Below, piece by piece: positions 1-9,219 of a stretch of DNA of 64,000 bases. A model generated the notes under the pieces. The model made no database searches. It was not told the origin of the DNA and worked only from the letters and a program-made list of their open reading frames with translations. The DNA comes from Serratia marcescens subsp. marcescens ATCC 13880 (GTDB lineage Bacteria > Pseudomonadota > Gammaproteobacteria > Enterobacterales > Enterobacteriaceae). Numbering within the stretch: the stretch's first letter is position 1; each line of letters opens with the position of its first letter. The translations under genes were made by a program, and so were the position numbers. Location of the stretch: the NCBI RefSeq assembly GCF_017299535.1, contig NZ_CP071238.1, positions 3,038,001 through 3,102,000 of the forward strand, read 5' to 3'.

Positions 1-2
1 TG

Positions 3-896
3 CTGCAGCTGAGCGGCAACCAGCCGTTGCGGCCGGAGCATTGCCATAATCCGGTGTGCAGCGCCTGCCTGCACGACAGCGACCGCCAGCATCCCGACAG
101 CCCGTCGCTGAGCTGGAGCCTGAGCGACAAGCTTGGCGACTACGGCGTGATCGTGGCGCAACATGCGCCGCAACAGCCGCTGAACGATGAGCACCGCCAG
201 CTGGTCAACACTCTGGTGGAGCAACTGACCAGCGTGCTGGCCATCGAACGTCAGGTAGACCACCAGCAGCAGCTGATGTTGATGGAAGAACGGGCGGCGA
301 TCGCCCGCGAGCTGCACGACTCCATCGCCCAATCGCTCTCCTGCCTGAAAATGCAGATCGCCTGCCTGCAGATGCAGGGCGAAACGCTCTCGCCCGCCAG
401 CCAGGCGCTGGTGCAGCAGATGCGCGAAGAGCTGAACGGCGCCTATCGCCAGCTGCGCGAGCTGCTGACCACCTTCCGCCTGCAGCTGACCGAGCCGGGC
501 CTGCTGGCGGCGCTGCAATCGACGGTAGCGGAGTTCAATCCCAAACTGGGCCTGAACATCAGCCTCGATTACCAACTGGGGCCGCGCACGGTGCCCGCCT
601 ATCAGGCCATTCATCTGCTGCAGATCGCCCGCGAGGCGCTCAGTAACATCCTTAAGCATGCCGCAGCCAGCGAGGTGAGCATTCAGGTCATCAACAAACG
701 GGGCGAAGTGACCCTGAGCGTATGCGACAACGGACGCGGCCTGCCGGCCGAAACATCCCGCCCCGACCATTACGGCTTGATCATCATGCGCGATCGCGCC
801 AAGAGCCTGCACGGCCGCTGCGACATTTTACCGCGCGGCGGCGGCGGCACCGAGGTGCGGGTCAGCTTCACGCCGGATAACCACGCCATCGACTAA
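3..896 (+). CDS. narX: Nitrate/nitrite sensor histidine kinase NarX (C-terminal part)
   Basis: The open frame runs in from the left edge, so the N-terminal transmembrane and periplasmic sensor part is missing and about 297 residues are visible. They begin in the cysteine-containing central module (CHNPVCSAC), followed by the HisKA_3 dimerisation/phosphoacceptor helix with [11 protein letters not shown], whose His is the phosphorylation site, and a HATPase domain with the [10 protein letters not shown]-box. NarX senses nitrate and nitrite across the inner membrane and phosphorylates or dephosphorylates NarL. It lies 10 bases before narL, as in the E. coli narXL operon. The identification rests on this motif order and on the narL and ychO neighbours. 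Confidence 0.95.
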   Translation: MQLSGNQPLRPEHCHNPVCSACLHDSDRQHPDSPSLSWSLSDKLGDYGVIVAQHAPQQPLNDEHRQLVNTLVEQLTSVLAIERQVDHQQQLMLMEERAAIARELHDSIAQSLSCLKMQIACLQMQGETLSPASQALVQQMREELNGAYRQLRELLTTFRLQLTEPGLLAALQSTVAEFNPKLGLNISLDYQLGPRTVPAYQAIHLLQIAREALSNILKHAAASEVSIQVINKRGEVTLSVCDNGRGLPAETSRPDHYGLIIMRDRAKSLHGRCDILPRGGGGTEVRVSFTPDNHAID

Positions 897-906
897 CGGA
901 GACACC

Positions 907-1557
907 ATGACGACAGAAACCGCCGCCACAATCTTACTGATCGACGACCACCCGATGCTGCGCAACGGCGTAAAACAGCTGATTGGCATGGACGCTCGCC
1001 TGCAGGTCATCGCCGAAGCCAGCAACGGAGAACAAGGGGTCACGCTGGCGGAGCAGCACGATCCGGATCTGATCCTGCTCGACCTCAACATGCCCGGCAT
1101 CAACGGGCTGGAAACGCTGGATCGCCTGCGCCAGACCGACCTGTCGGGGCGCGTTGTGGTGTTCAGCGTGTCCAACCATGAAGACGACGTCGTCAGCGCG
1201 CTCAAACGCGGCGCCGACGGCTATCTGTTGAAAGACATGGAGCCGGAGGATCTGCTGAAGGCGCTGCATCAGGCGGCGGCCGGGCAGATGGTGCTCAGCG
1301 AAACGCTGACGCCGATCCTCGCCGCCAGCCTGCGGGAAAACCGCCCCAGCGCCGATCGCGATATTCAGCAATTGACGCCGCGCGAACGGGATATCCTGAA
1401 GCTGATCGCCCAGGGGCTGCCGAACAAGCTGATCGCCCGCCGCCTGACCATCACCGAAAGCACCGTCAAGGTGCACGTCAAACACCTGCTGAAAAAGATG
1501 AAGCTCAAATCCCGCGTCGAGGCCGCCGTGTGGGTGCTGCAGGGTAAAAACGGTTAA
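907..1557 (+). CDS. narL: Nitrate/nitrite response regulator NarL
   Basis: A full-length 216-residue response regulator. The receiver domain occupies about residues 8-125, with the acidic pair D13/D14 and phosphoacceptor D59 in the LLDLNMPG motif. The C-terminal LuxR-type helix-turn-helix spans about residues 150-205 (LTPRERDIL ... [17 protein letters not shown]). Phosphorylated by NarX, NarL activates nitrate and nitrite respiration genes and represses alternative anaerobic reductases. A GGAG Shine-Dalgarno sequence stands before the ATG. The stop codon overlaps the stop of convergent ychO by two bases, so there is no room for a terminator between the two genes. Confidence 0.97.
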   Translation: MTTETAATILLIDDHPMLRNGVKQLIGMDARLQVIAEASNGEQGVTLAEQHDPDLILLDLNMPGINGLETLDRLRQTDLSGRVVVFSVSNHEDDVVSALKRGADGYLLKDMEPEDLLKALHQAAAGQMVLSETLTPILAASLRENRPSADRDIQQLTPRERDILKLIAQGLPNKLIARRLTITESTVKVHVKHLLKKMKLKSRVEAAVWVLQGKNG

Positions 1558-3065
1558 TCGCCGCCGTACAGCGGCCCGGTTTGCGCCGGGATCGGCGGCG
1601 GTGTCAGGGTTTTGATCGGCGGCAGGCCCGCTTCATCACCGGCGGTCGCCGTCAGCGGCGGCGCCACTTTCAGCTCTATCCAGTTGGACGTCACGCGCTG
1701 CTGTTTATCGTCCTCCAGCGTGACCGATAGCCGGTAGCTGTTGGCGGCGCCCGGCGCGTCGTCCCACGGCGGCACGATCGCCGTCCAGCCCTGCGGATCG
1801 TTGGCGTTGTGCGGCGGCGTCAGGCTCAGCGCCTGCGTATCCCCCTGCCAACTGACGTGAGCGATGCCGTTCAGCGCCTTGATTTCCAACACCAGCGGCA
1901 CGGTTTCCCCCGCCTGCAGGCTCCACGGCGGCGTGGCCAGGAACACCTGCAGCGTTTTGCGCTGGCGGAACTCCAGCACCGGCACGTTCTTGCGTTCGAT
2001 AGGATCGTAGCGGCTGCCGCGCAGCGACTTGGCCTGCGCCACATACTCCGGCGAAATCTGCTTCACCAACGGCACCCCGAGCCGATAGCTCAGCGCCAGC
2101 TCGACCTGATCCTGGCTCTGCCCGTCCGCGCCAATCTTATGCAGCGCCTTCATCGTCACCAGCGGCACCGGGGTGTAATTGAGCCCCAGCTGCATCGCGC
2201 GCGGATCGTTTTGTTTTTTGCCGCTGCCGAACAGATCGACATTATCGCCGAGATACTGTTCATAGCTGAGCGAACCGCCGATCTGGCGATAAAACGGCAG
2301 ATAGCCTTGCGTCGTGATGTCGTAACCGCGCGCCGGGCGGCTGAAAAACACGCCATCGCCAGGCTGTTGCGCCAGCGCCGACAGCGGGTAGTAATAGTTG
2401 GTGGAGAAACGCAGGTAGTCTCCCCAGGCCTCCGCGCCGACGCTGCCGCGATTGCGCTGCCGGGCGAAATCGCTGTCGAGCGCCGTGTTGTACCCCAGCA
2501 GCCAGTCACCGGCGATCCAGCGCTGCCCCAGCGCGAAATTACCGAGCGCCCCGGCGCTTTGCTGCAACCAGCCGATCTGGCTATAGGTCAGCAATCCGTC
2601 GACGTCGTACAGCGGGCTGAATAACTGCCCGTTGCTGCCGGTAAAGTCCCCCTCACCGGTCATCTTCAGCGATAACCGGGCGGTGCCCAGCGGCGACAAC
2701 AGCGCCTGCGCCTGCTGTTGCAGCGCGCCGGTCGCCTGGCCCAGCAGATAATCCTCAGCGCGGCTGCGCATCTGCTGACGGGAAACGTTATTCAGATCTT
2801 TTTCGCCGAACTGCTTGGCCATCTCGGCCCACTGCTTCTCGCGCGCGGCGTCATCGGGCGCGCCGCCCAGTTCGGGCAAATTCGCGACCGGATCTGCGGC
2901 GGCCGGTTCGGAAGAGACAACGCTCGCCGGCGCCGGCGGGGATTCGGCGCATGCGGGCGCCGCGCCGGCCAGCCACACCAGCGTCCCGGTCAGCCACACC
3001 GTCTGGCGGCTGTGCCAGAGTCGTTTTTTGGTTTTGATGAGTCCCGCCTGAATTTCGTCTTTCAT
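1554..3065 (-). CDS. ychO: YchO-like inverse autotransporter/invasin-family outer membrane protein
   Basis: About 503 residues: a long basic N-terminal region followed by a hydrophobic signal segment (about residues 18-40), an inverse autotransporter beta-barrel domain (about residues 100-340, rich in aromatic alternating strands such as YYYPLSAL and LSYEQYLG), one Ig-like domain, and a proline-rich C-terminus. E. coli carries ychO at the same place beside narL, which supports the name. These proteins insert a beta-barrel in the outer membrane; this one has only a short passenger, unlike intimin or invasin. I chose the ATG at 3065. An upstream GTG at 3107 is possible, and an AGGAGGGAGG stretch lies between the two starts, so the exact start is uncertain. 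Confidence 0.85.
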   Translation of the reverse strand: MKDEIQAGLIKTKKRLWHSRQTVWLTGTLVWLAGAAPACAESPPAPASVVSSEPAAADPVANLPELGGAPDDAAREKQWAEMAKQFGEKDLNNVSRQQMRSRAEDYLLGQATGALQQQAQALLSPLGTARLSLKMTGEGDFTGSNGQLFSPLYDVDGLLTYSQIGWLQQSAGALGNFALGQRWIAGDWLLGYNTALDSDFARQRNRGSVGAEAWGDYLRFSTNYYYPLSALAQQPGDGVFFSRPARGYDITTQGYLPFYRQIGGSLSYEQYLGDNVDLFGSGKKQNDPRAMQLGLNYTPVPLVTMKALHKIGADGQSQDQVELALSYRLGVPLVKQISPEYVAQAKSLRGSRYDPIERKNVPVLEFRQRKTLQVFLATPPWSLQAGETVPLVLEIKALNGIAHVSWQGDTQALSLTPPHNANDPQGWTAIVPPWDDAPGAANSYRLSVTLEDDKQQRVTSNWIELKVAPPLTATAGDEAGLPPIKTLTPPPIPAQTGPLYGGD

Positions 3066-3494
3066 GGCACCGTTGGCCACCCTCCCTCCTGGAGCGTGCC
3101 AACCCACTGCTTTGCTGTCGCCTTTCCCGCGGCAGATCTGGATACCCTACGCCCCATCAAGGCCGGGGCGCCTCTCCCTTAAAGCCTAACGGCTTGACGA
3201 ACAGAAACAATAGGATAAACCCCAATCGCTCCCCAGTGACGCCGTCACTTACGTCATTTACCGATCCATTCCGGCCGCCAGGTGAATTCACACTATTTCA
3301 GCGCCGATTTTGCCGATAAACAACGCAACACCCCACTGCTGCGCGCCTCCGCGCATGACATTGCATCACTCTGCAATACGTGAAGTGGCGATGCGTACGA
3401 CTGCGCATTCCTCGCCACTCACCGCATTTCACCCCGATGAAATACGCATTTTGCCGTTATTTTAAACATCTATTTCACGACTGACGGAGTCTCG
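3066..3494. other. Intergenic region between ychO and the prepilin peptidase gene
   Basis: About 430 bases separate the divergent genes. I see no convincing coding frame. The region should hold the promoters of both neighbours. A GCCGATAA sequence at 3312-3319 resembles a sigma-28 minus-10 element but has no matching minus-35 element. Confidence 0.5.
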
Positions 3495-4163
3495 ATGTTT
3501 CTTTCCTTACTGTGGCCCGCGCTGTTTTTCACCGCGCTGCTGTCGGCAGGTATGGTCGCCTTCGCGCTCATCACCCGGTTGGAGCGAACGGTGGCCGTGC
3601 GCGCCAGCCCACCGAGATTGCGCCGCCGCAGCCTGCTGCTGACGGCCTTCGGTTTGGCATTGACGGCGCTGCCCTTCGACCTGCCGGCAGCGCACCGGCT
3701 GTGGTTGCCGCCGGCCGCGGCGCTGCTGATCGCCCTGGCCTGGCTAGACGGGCGCCACCGGTGGCTGCCGGACCGGTTGACCCAGCCGCTGCTGTGGGGC
3801 GGGATGCTGTGCAATCTTGACGCTCGCTGGGCGACGCTGAGCGACGCGGTTATCGGCGCCGCCGCCGGCTACGGGGGGTTGTGGCTGCTCAACGCGCTTT
3901 ATCGACAAGTGCGGCGGCGTGACGGCATCGGCCAGGGTGATTTCAAACTGCTGGCGGCGCTGGGCGCCTGGCTCGGTTGGACGATGCTGCCGCTGTTGGT
4001 CTGTCTGGCGGCCATGTTCGGGTTAGGCATGGCATTGACCCGCGGCCGACGCAACCGCCGCGCCTGGCGAACGCGGCAACCTTTCGGCATCGCCTTGGCG
4101 GCCGCCGGCTGGCTGTTGCTCTTGATGGACGCCGGCCAGAACGCGCCGGCGTTATTCGGTTAG
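3495..4163 (+). CDS. A24-family prepilin peptidase (membrane aspartyl protease)
   Basis: A 222-residue, strongly hydrophobic protein with several membrane segments. Two aspartate motifs typical of type IV prepilin peptidases are visible: LAWLDGRHRWLPD, and GIGQGDFKLLAALGAWLGW, which matches the family GxGDxK-LLAALGAWLG signature. Such enzymes cleave the leader of prepilins and pseudopilins at the inner membrane and may N-methylate the product. The cytoplasmic cysteine-rich N-terminal domain of full PilD/GspO enzymes is absent, so this is the short form. No pilin or type II secretion gene is nearby, so its substrate cannot be told from context. The stop overlaps the convergent downstream gene by four bases. 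Confidence 0.88.
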   Translation: MFLSLLWPALFFTALLSAGMVAFALITRLERTVAVRASPPRLRRRSLLLTAFGLALTALPFDLPAAHRLWLPPAAALLIALAWLDGRHRWLPDRLTQPLLWGGMLCNLDARWATLSDAVIGAAAGYGGLWLLNALYRQVRRRDGIGQGDFKLLAALGAWLGWTMLPLLVCLAAMFGLGMALTRGRRNRRAWRTRQPFGIALAAAGWLLLLMDAGQNAPALFG

Positions 4164-5770
4164 TTCTTCAGTGTCTCGATCAGCCGATTGAGCAATCCGG
4201 CCACTTCCGCCGTGCTGGCTGTTGTCGGATTGGTCAGTGGCTGGATCACCGCGAGCCTGGTCGTGGATAACACCTCATCGCTGCGGATTTCCAACGCATC
4301 GGAGGGGGGCGTGCTCAATGAAACGCCGTCCGGCCGCCAGTAACTGCCGCGCGTAGTCTGCACCTGATAACTGCCAAAGCCGAAATCTTTCTCGACGCGG
4401 TAATATATTTCGCAGCTCAACGGCCCGGTGCGCCGCAACATAAAGGCGCCTTTCGCGCTATAGCTGCCTTTATTGACGACAAAGGCGGTCGCCTGCGAAG
4501 ACAGATCGAACGTGATATATAAATCGCACGCCAGCACCTTGGTGCTTACGCCCTGTTGAAGAGTAATGCGCGTTGTAGGTTGCCGATCCGGCGCGGTCAG
4601 GGTGCCTAAAAAAGTCCACGATTGCTGTTTCGAGATATTGCGCGGCAAATGGTTGCTGGTGGCGGAAGGGGCAATTCCCCGCTCGCCCAGACTGTACATC
4701 GCTTCGACCCCGCTTAAAAACGATGTCACATCGACGGTGCTTTTGCCGGCCACCGGGACGCCGCCGTTGTATACGTTACTGAAGGTTACCTCGGTATTGT
4801 TGCTGCAGGCGGCGATCGCCGCCGGGAAAGGCGTCTTAGAACCGCTGTAAAGAGTCAACTGACCGATATCCCAACGAGATTCGTTGATGAATCGGCACAA
4901 CACGCCCCCGCTCTCCACATTCTGCGCGTCCTGGATATTGATATTGCCTATCGTGCCCTGGGCAAAGTTGGTGGACAACACGCTGACATTGGCGGCGCGC
5001 TGCGTATTGCGGTTCTCGCAACCCAACGAATTGATCGTGCCATTAAAATCTTTGAAAGAGTAGATATCGCCGATGCAGTCATCCGCAGCCAACGAGCCGA
5101 TAGTAGAGTAAAACCCTGAAATTCTGAACGCAGTCCCCTTGGCGCGAGCGGCGTAGAGGCCGTCTATAAAATTGGTGGTGCCGGACTTGTCCATCCACAG
5201 CACCCCATCGCCCGGGCGATTGGCATTTGCCTCCATCTGCACGTTCACCAGCCAGTTAATGAACATGTCGCCCGAGACAAACAGCGAATAACCGCCGACC
5301 TTGGTGTAGATGTCGCGAATATCAAACTTCGTCATGTTGCGATCGCTGAACCACACGCCGTGGGTGTCATCTACGCCGGTATCATCCCGCAGCGTCAAGC
5401 CGTGCAGCGTCAGATTGGCGAAGCCTTTCACCACGATCACCGCTTTCTTCGTTTCGCCCTGTTCGTTGGTGTAACTGCTGTCCGCAGTCTTGACAATTTT
5501 GGTCGCCCGCCCCAATCCGACCACCCGCAAACCGATGCCGCCGTAGATGTCCGTTGTCGTCTGAATGAGTACGTGTCCAGCGACCGTATACACCCGCTTC
5601 CCCAGGGACAGCGTACCGCCGGCTTGCAGCGCCGCCGCCGCCGCTTTGTTGATCGCCGGCCCCCAGTTGCTTCCGTCGCTGTCCTGATAAAACTGTTCCG
5701 GCGTAACAACCTCACCGGCGGCGAGCAAGCTTGCTGCGCGCGCTCCTGAAGCGTTTTCGTTATTGTCCAT
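4160..5770 (-). CDS. Phage-like right-handed beta-helix protein (tailspike/head-fibre-like)
   Basis: A 536-residue protein with no signal peptide. Residues about 25-70 resemble the start of pectate-lyase/tailspike beta-helices (an AINKAAAAALQAGGTLSLG segment preceding a YTVAGHVLI strand). Residues about 75-330 are a run of short beta-strand repeats ending in V/I/L-N/D turns, as in parallel beta-helices. The C-terminus (PTTASTAEVAGLLNRLIETL) resembles the C-terminal motif of phage head-fibre proteins. Function is inferred: carbohydrate binding or degradation by a trimeric spike. The start has a strong AGGAG six bases upstream. The gene is less GC-rich than its neighbours and no other phage gene is present, which suggests horizontal acquisition. 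Confidence 0.6.
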   Translation of the reverse strand: MDNNENASGARAASLLAAGEVVTPEQFYQDSDGSNWGPAINKAAAAALQAGGTLSLGKRVYTVAGHVLIQTTTDIYGGIGLRVVGLGRATKIVKTADSSYTNEQGETKKAVIVVKGFANLTLHGLTLRDDTGVDDTHGVWFSDRNMTKFDIRDIYTKVGGYSLFVSGDMFINWLVNVQMEANANRPGDGVLWMDKSGTTNFIDGLYAARAKGTAFRISGFYSTIGSLAADDCIGDIYSFKDFNGTINSLGCENRNTQRAANVSVLSTNFAQGTIGNINIQDAQNVESGGVLCRFINESRWDIGQLTLYSGSKTPFPAAIAACSNNTEVTFSNVYNGGVPVAGKSTVDVTSFLSGVEAMYSLGERGIAPSATSNHLPRNISKQQSWTFLGTLTAPDRQPTTRITLQQGVSTKVLACDLYITFDLSSQATAFVVNKGSYSAKGAFMLRRTGPLSCEIYYRVEKDFGFGSYQVQTTRGSYWRPDGVSLSTPPSDALEIRSDEVLSTTRLAVIQPLTNPTTASTAEVAGLLNRLIETLKN

Positions 5771-5790
5771 AATATCTCCTGACGTGATGT

Positions 5791-5808
5791 GTCCGCATCA
5801 TTGCGGAC
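5791..5808 (-). other. Hairpin in the leader of the beta-helix gene
   Basis: A perfect 7-bp inverted repeat (GTCCGCA / TGCGGAC, 4-base loop) lies about 20 bases upstream of the start codon at 5770, just before its Shine-Dalgarno sequence. It could affect translation or mRNA stability; no function is established. Confidence 0.4.
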
Positions 5809-6001
5809 GACCGCGGTGAAAGGCGTAAACAACGCCGCCTTTCAGTGCCAATCTATCACCGTCATATGAGCGCGTTATGAAATTTCATTTTATTTCACCC
5901 TGACACAACATCTCGCGATTCGAGGTGGCAACAGCAAGCGATTTCACTCGCTGTTGGCCTTTGGTGCGACAGAAAGCTCGGCCAGGCGCGCGGCGTTGCC
6001 G

Positions 6002-7576
6002 CTACTTGCTGACCCGATCCAGATACAGCATGCTGTTGGCGATATCCAGCCGGGCACCTTCGACGTTGTCCCGCAATGCCACCAGCGTTTGCCCCTGCAG
6101 CGCCACCACATAGGGCGAGCTGGCCTGCAATTCCCGTTGCAACGTGACGTAACGTGCGCTGCGCGCGGCGCTGTTCCCCTCCGCAGCCGCGGCGCGCGTT
6201 TCCGCGCTGATGGCGGGAATGCCCCACTGGGTGCGCCAGGCCAGGGTTTTCGGCCCACCGGGCACGTTATAGGCAAAGGCGCTGGCGTTGGTGTTCGGAT
6301 CCAGGTAGTCGGCGCCCCAGTAGGTGAAGATCGCCTGAAAATCGCGGCCGCGCATCTTGCCCCACAGATCGCTTTCTACCACCGGATGGATATCCAACCG
6401 CAGCCCGGCCTGCGCAAAACTGGCCTGCAGCGCCTGCGCGATGTCGGTATACGGCGGTTGGTTGATGACGATAAGATCGATGCGCGTACCTTCAGCGATG
6501 CCGGCATCGCGCAGGATCTGTTTGGCTTTGCCCACGTCGAGCTTAAACGGCCGATCGTCGAGTGCCCCGTCCAATCCCTGCGGCAAGAAGGCCTGATGCA
6601 CGCGATATTGCCCTTTCAGCAGTTGCTCGGCGATGCTCTGATAATCGACCAGCCAGCGCGCCGCCTGCCACAACGCCGGATTGCCCAGCGCCGGATTGTC
6701 TTTGCTGCCGGTGTTGAAACCGAGGTAATAGATCCGGGGCGCATCAGCCTGCTCAATGCGCACGCCAGACGCGTTGCGCAGTGAGTCGAACTGGTCGGCG
6801 CCCAGATCGTAGGCCACGTCGGCATCTCCTTTCAGCAACAGCAAACGGCGGGTGCCGGCGTCGCTGACGTTCTTGAACAACACCGTTTTCAACCTTGCCG
6901 GCGACGGGGCGTACTCATTGCGGCCAAACAGCAGCGCTTCATGCGGCACATAGTTATTCACCCGATACGGGCCGCCACCGGCGGAATGGCTGCGCAGCCA
7001 GGCGTTACCGTAGTCCCCCTGCTGCGCGTGCTCGTTCAACAGCTTTTCATCCACGATCGAAGCCACATTCGCCGTCAGCAGCCGCAGCGCCAATTCGCTG
7101 CCGATGTTGGCGGGCCAACTGAGTTGCACCTGGTTATCTCCCACCTTCTTCAGCTGCTGCTCAACGTTATCCGGCGTCCAGCCAAACTCGCCGAGAATAA
7201 ACGACGGCGCCTTGTTCAACTTCACCGCGCGAACCAGCGAAAAAATCACATCTTCTGGCCGCAGCGGATTGCCGGAAGCGAAACGCTGCTGCGGTTTCAG
7301 GGTAAAGGTCAGGCTGCGGCCATCGGCGCCCGCTTGCCAACTGCCTGCGGCGTCCGGCGCCAGCTTTTGCGGCGCGGCGCGATCCGGCGCCACCAGGCGC
7401 TGATAGAGGTTGACCAGATTGGCCGAGCTGACGGTTTCAAAGCTCTCCGCCGGATCGAGGCTGATAATGCCCTCCAACGAACTGACCACCACCAAGGTAT
7501 CCTGCGGGGTGGCAGCCTGCACACCGAAAGCGGCCGCCAGCGCGCCATACAATAAGGTTGGGATTAACCGTTTCAT
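6002..7576 (-). CDS. ABC transporter substrate-binding protein, family 5 (second receptor)
   Basis: A 524-residue periplasmic receptor of the peptide/nickel-binding class (SBP_bac_5). It has a signal peptide of about 20 residues ending in VQA-A, then the family core (LVVVSSLEGIISLDPAESFE; RPEDVIFSLVRAVKL). I chose the ATG at 7576 because GGAGAG lies before it and the signal peptide begins there. It is clearly paralogous to the receptor at 11130-12698, sharing for example SWQAGAD-RSLTF and FASGNPLRPEDVIFSL. It sits at the distal end of the operon, 132 bases after the last ATPase gene, and a hairpin in that gap may tune its expression. The ligand is unknown. Confidence 0.88.
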   Translation of the reverse strand: MKRLIPTLLYGALAAAFGVQAATPQDTLVVVSSLEGIISLDPAESFETVSSANLVNLYQRLVAPDRAAPQKLAPDAAGSWQAGADGRSLTFTLKPQQRFASGNPLRPEDVIFSLVRAVKLNKAPSFILGEFGWTPDNVEQQLKKVGDNQVQLSWPANIGSELALRLLTANVASIVDEKLLNEHAQQGDYGNAWLRSHSAGGGPYRVNNYVPHEALLFGRNEYAPSPARLKTVLFKNVSDAGTRRLLLLKGDADVAYDLGADQFDSLRNASGVRIEQADAPRIYYLGFNTGSKDNPALGNPALWQAARWLVDYQSIAEQLLKGQYRVHQAFLPQGLDGALDDRPFKLDVGKAKQILRDAGIAEGTRIDLIVINQPPYTDIAQALQASFAQAGLRLDIHPVVESDLWGKMRGRDFQAIFTYWGADYLDPNTNASAFAYNVPGGPKTLAWRTQWGIPAISAETRAAAAEGNSAARSARYVTLQRELQASSPYVVALQGQTLVALRDNVEGARLDIANSMLYLDRVSK

Positions 7577-7682
7577 CGATACACTCTCCACAATCACGCG
7601 GTTGCGTTGTTTTTCGAGTGTAGGGGGTAAGAATTAACAGAAGAACGACGATAAATTGCTTTATTTATTACCAAGATGGATA

Positions 7683-7703
7683 TGCCCGCCGCATTGGCGG
7701 GCA
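7683..7703 (-). other. Intercistronic hairpin before the second receptor gene
   Basis: A perfect 8-bp inverted repeat (TGCCCGCC / GGCGGGCA, 5-base loop) lies six bases after the ATPase stop codon and about 106 bases before the next start. There is no U-tract, so it may be a processing or mRNA-stabilising element or a weak attenuator rather than a full terminator. Confidence 0.55.
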
Positions 7704-7708
7704 TTGGG

Positions 7709-8380
7709 TCAAACGATGATGCGGCCGTGCGCCATTGCCACCGAACGATCGCACATGTGGTCAATCACGTCCGCATCGTGGCTGACCAGCACCATAGTCA
7801 GATCGCCCGCCTGTTTCAGCTCGTTGAGCAGATTGAGGATCTCCGCCTGCACCGACATGTCCAACGCCGAAGTCGGTTCATCCAGCAGCAGCAACTTCGG
7901 CCGCAGCAACAATGCGCGCACGATCGCCACGCGCTGCCGCTGGCCGCCCGACAGCTGATGCGGGTAGCGATCCAGCAGGCGCGGATCCAACCCCACCTGG
8001 CGAAAGCCCGCGCTGATCTTGCGTTCGATGTCGCTTTCCTGCATCAATTTGAGCGGTTCCGACAGCGTACGCAACAGCCGGTGCTTGGGGTGTAGCGAAG
8101 CATAGGGATCCTGAAACACCATCTGCACCTCGCGCCGCAGTTCGCCGGTAAATGCCTGCCCCGGTTGCAGCCGCCGCCCCAGCAGCTCAAAACCGCCCTG
8201 CCAGTTGCCATTCAGCCCGGCCAGCACCCACAGCAACGAGGACTTGCCGCAGCCGGAAGGCCCCACCAGCCCGAAACACTCACCCGGTTCGATGTGCAGG
8301 TTAACCTCATGCACCACGGTGCGCAGCTCGTAGCCCTGGCGGTGACTGACGCTCAGGTTCTCCAGTGCAATTACGCTCAT
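7709..8380 (-). CDS. ABC transporter ATP-binding protein (DppF/NikE-like)
   Basis: A 223-residue nucleotide-binding subunit with Walker A (GPSGCGKSS), Q-loop (VFQDPYASLHP), signature LSGGQRQRVA, Walker B (LLLLDEPTSALD) and the H-loop His in LVSHD. It ends soon after the H-loop, so the C-terminal extension typical of OppF/DppF is absent. The length is closer to nickel or metallophore transporter ATPases (NikE, CntF). The start ATG at 8380 overlaps the stop of the preceding ATPase gene as ATGA, which indicates translational coupling. It pairs with the 8377-9219 product to drive import through the two permeases. Confidence 0.9.
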   Translation of the reverse strand: MSVIALENLSVSHRQGYELRTVVHEVNLHIEPGECFGLVGPSGCGKSSLLWVLAGLNGNWQGGFELLGRRLQPGQAFTGELRREVQMVFQDPYASLHPKHRLLRTLSEPLKLMQESDIERKISAGFRQVGLDPRLLDRYPHQLSGGQRQRVAIVRALLLRPKLLLLDEPTSALDMSVQAEILNLLNELKQAGDLTMVLVSHDADVIDHMCDRSVAMAHGRIIV

Positions 8381-9219
8381 TTCAACGTCTCCAACAGCGC
8401 GCGGTCCAGCACTGGCAGCGGTTTGCCGCGCGTCTCGCGGCTCGGCCGGCACGCCCACAGCGTGCGAGTATAAGGATGCGTGGCCTGCGCCAGCTCTGCT
8501 GCCGGCAGTTGATCCAACAGCTCGCCTTTGTACATCACCAGCACCCGCTCGCAGTGGTGCGCCACCTGCTGCAAATCGTGGCTGATCAGGATCAGCCCCA
8601 TGTTGCGTTGCGCCACCAGATTGTCTATCAGTTGCAGCACCTGATCGCGCATCTGGTGATCCAGCGCCGAAGTCGGTTCATCGGCAATCAACAGCTGCGG
8701 ATCGTTGATCAACGCAATAGCCAGCATCACCCGCTGCCCCATGCCGCCGGAGAGCTGATGCGGATAACGGCCGCACAGCGCCGCCGGATCGGGCAATCCC
8801 ACCGCCGCCAGCATCTCCAGCACTTTTTCACGCCGCTCGGCGCGGCTCAGCTTGGCATGCAACACCAGCGGTTCCTCCACCTGACGGCCGATCGGCTGAT
8901 TGGGATTCAACGCATGCTTGGGATCTTGCATCACCATCGCCACCCGGTCGCCGCGCAGGCGGCTCCACTGGCGCTCGCTCAGGCGCGTCAAGTCTTCGTC
9001 GCCCAGCGTCAGGCGCTGCGCCTGCAGCTGCAACGGCGGCGGCAATAGCCCCATCAGCGCACGCGCGGTCAACGATTTGCCGGAACCGGACTCGCCGACC
9101 AGCGCCAGCCGCTCCCGCCCCATGCTGAACGAGATATTCTTCACCAGCGCCGCCGGCTGCGGCCCCGGCACGCCGATCGCCAGCCGTTCAACGGTCAATA
9201 ACGTGTTATCAGTGCCCAT
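8377..9219 (-). CDS. ABC transporter ATP-binding protein (DppD/NikD-like)
   Basis: A 280-residue ATPase with Walker A (GESGSGKSL), Q-loop (VMQDPKHALNPN), signature LSGGMGQRV, Walker B (LLIADEPTSALD) and H-loop (LISHD), ending with the THPYTR motif common to peptide/nickel ABC ATPases. The ATG at 9219 (MGTDNT...) was chosen over an upstream in-frame start because the shorter form begins at a normal distance before the first beta-strand. It overlaps the preceding permease gene by 11 bases. It forms a heterodimeric motor with the next gene's product. Confidence 0.9.
   Translation of the reverse strand: MGTDNTLLTVERLAIGVPGPQPAALVKNISFSMGRERLALVGESGSGKSLTARALMGLLPPPLQLQAQRLTLGDEDLTRLSERQWSRLRGDRVAMVMQDPKHALNPNQPIGRQVEEPLVLHAKLSRAERREKVLEMLAAVGLPDPAALCGRYPHQLSGGMGQRVMLAIALINDPQLLIADEPTSALDHQMRDQVLQLIDNLVAQRNMGLILISHDLQQVAHHCERVLVMYKGELLDQLPAAELAQATHPYTRTLWACRPSRETRGKPLPVLDRALLETLK

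Noticed and set aside
3312..3319. GCCGATAA resembling a sigma-28 minus-10 element
   Set aside because: The position for the minus-35 element shares only about two of eight bases with the consensus and no motility gene follows.
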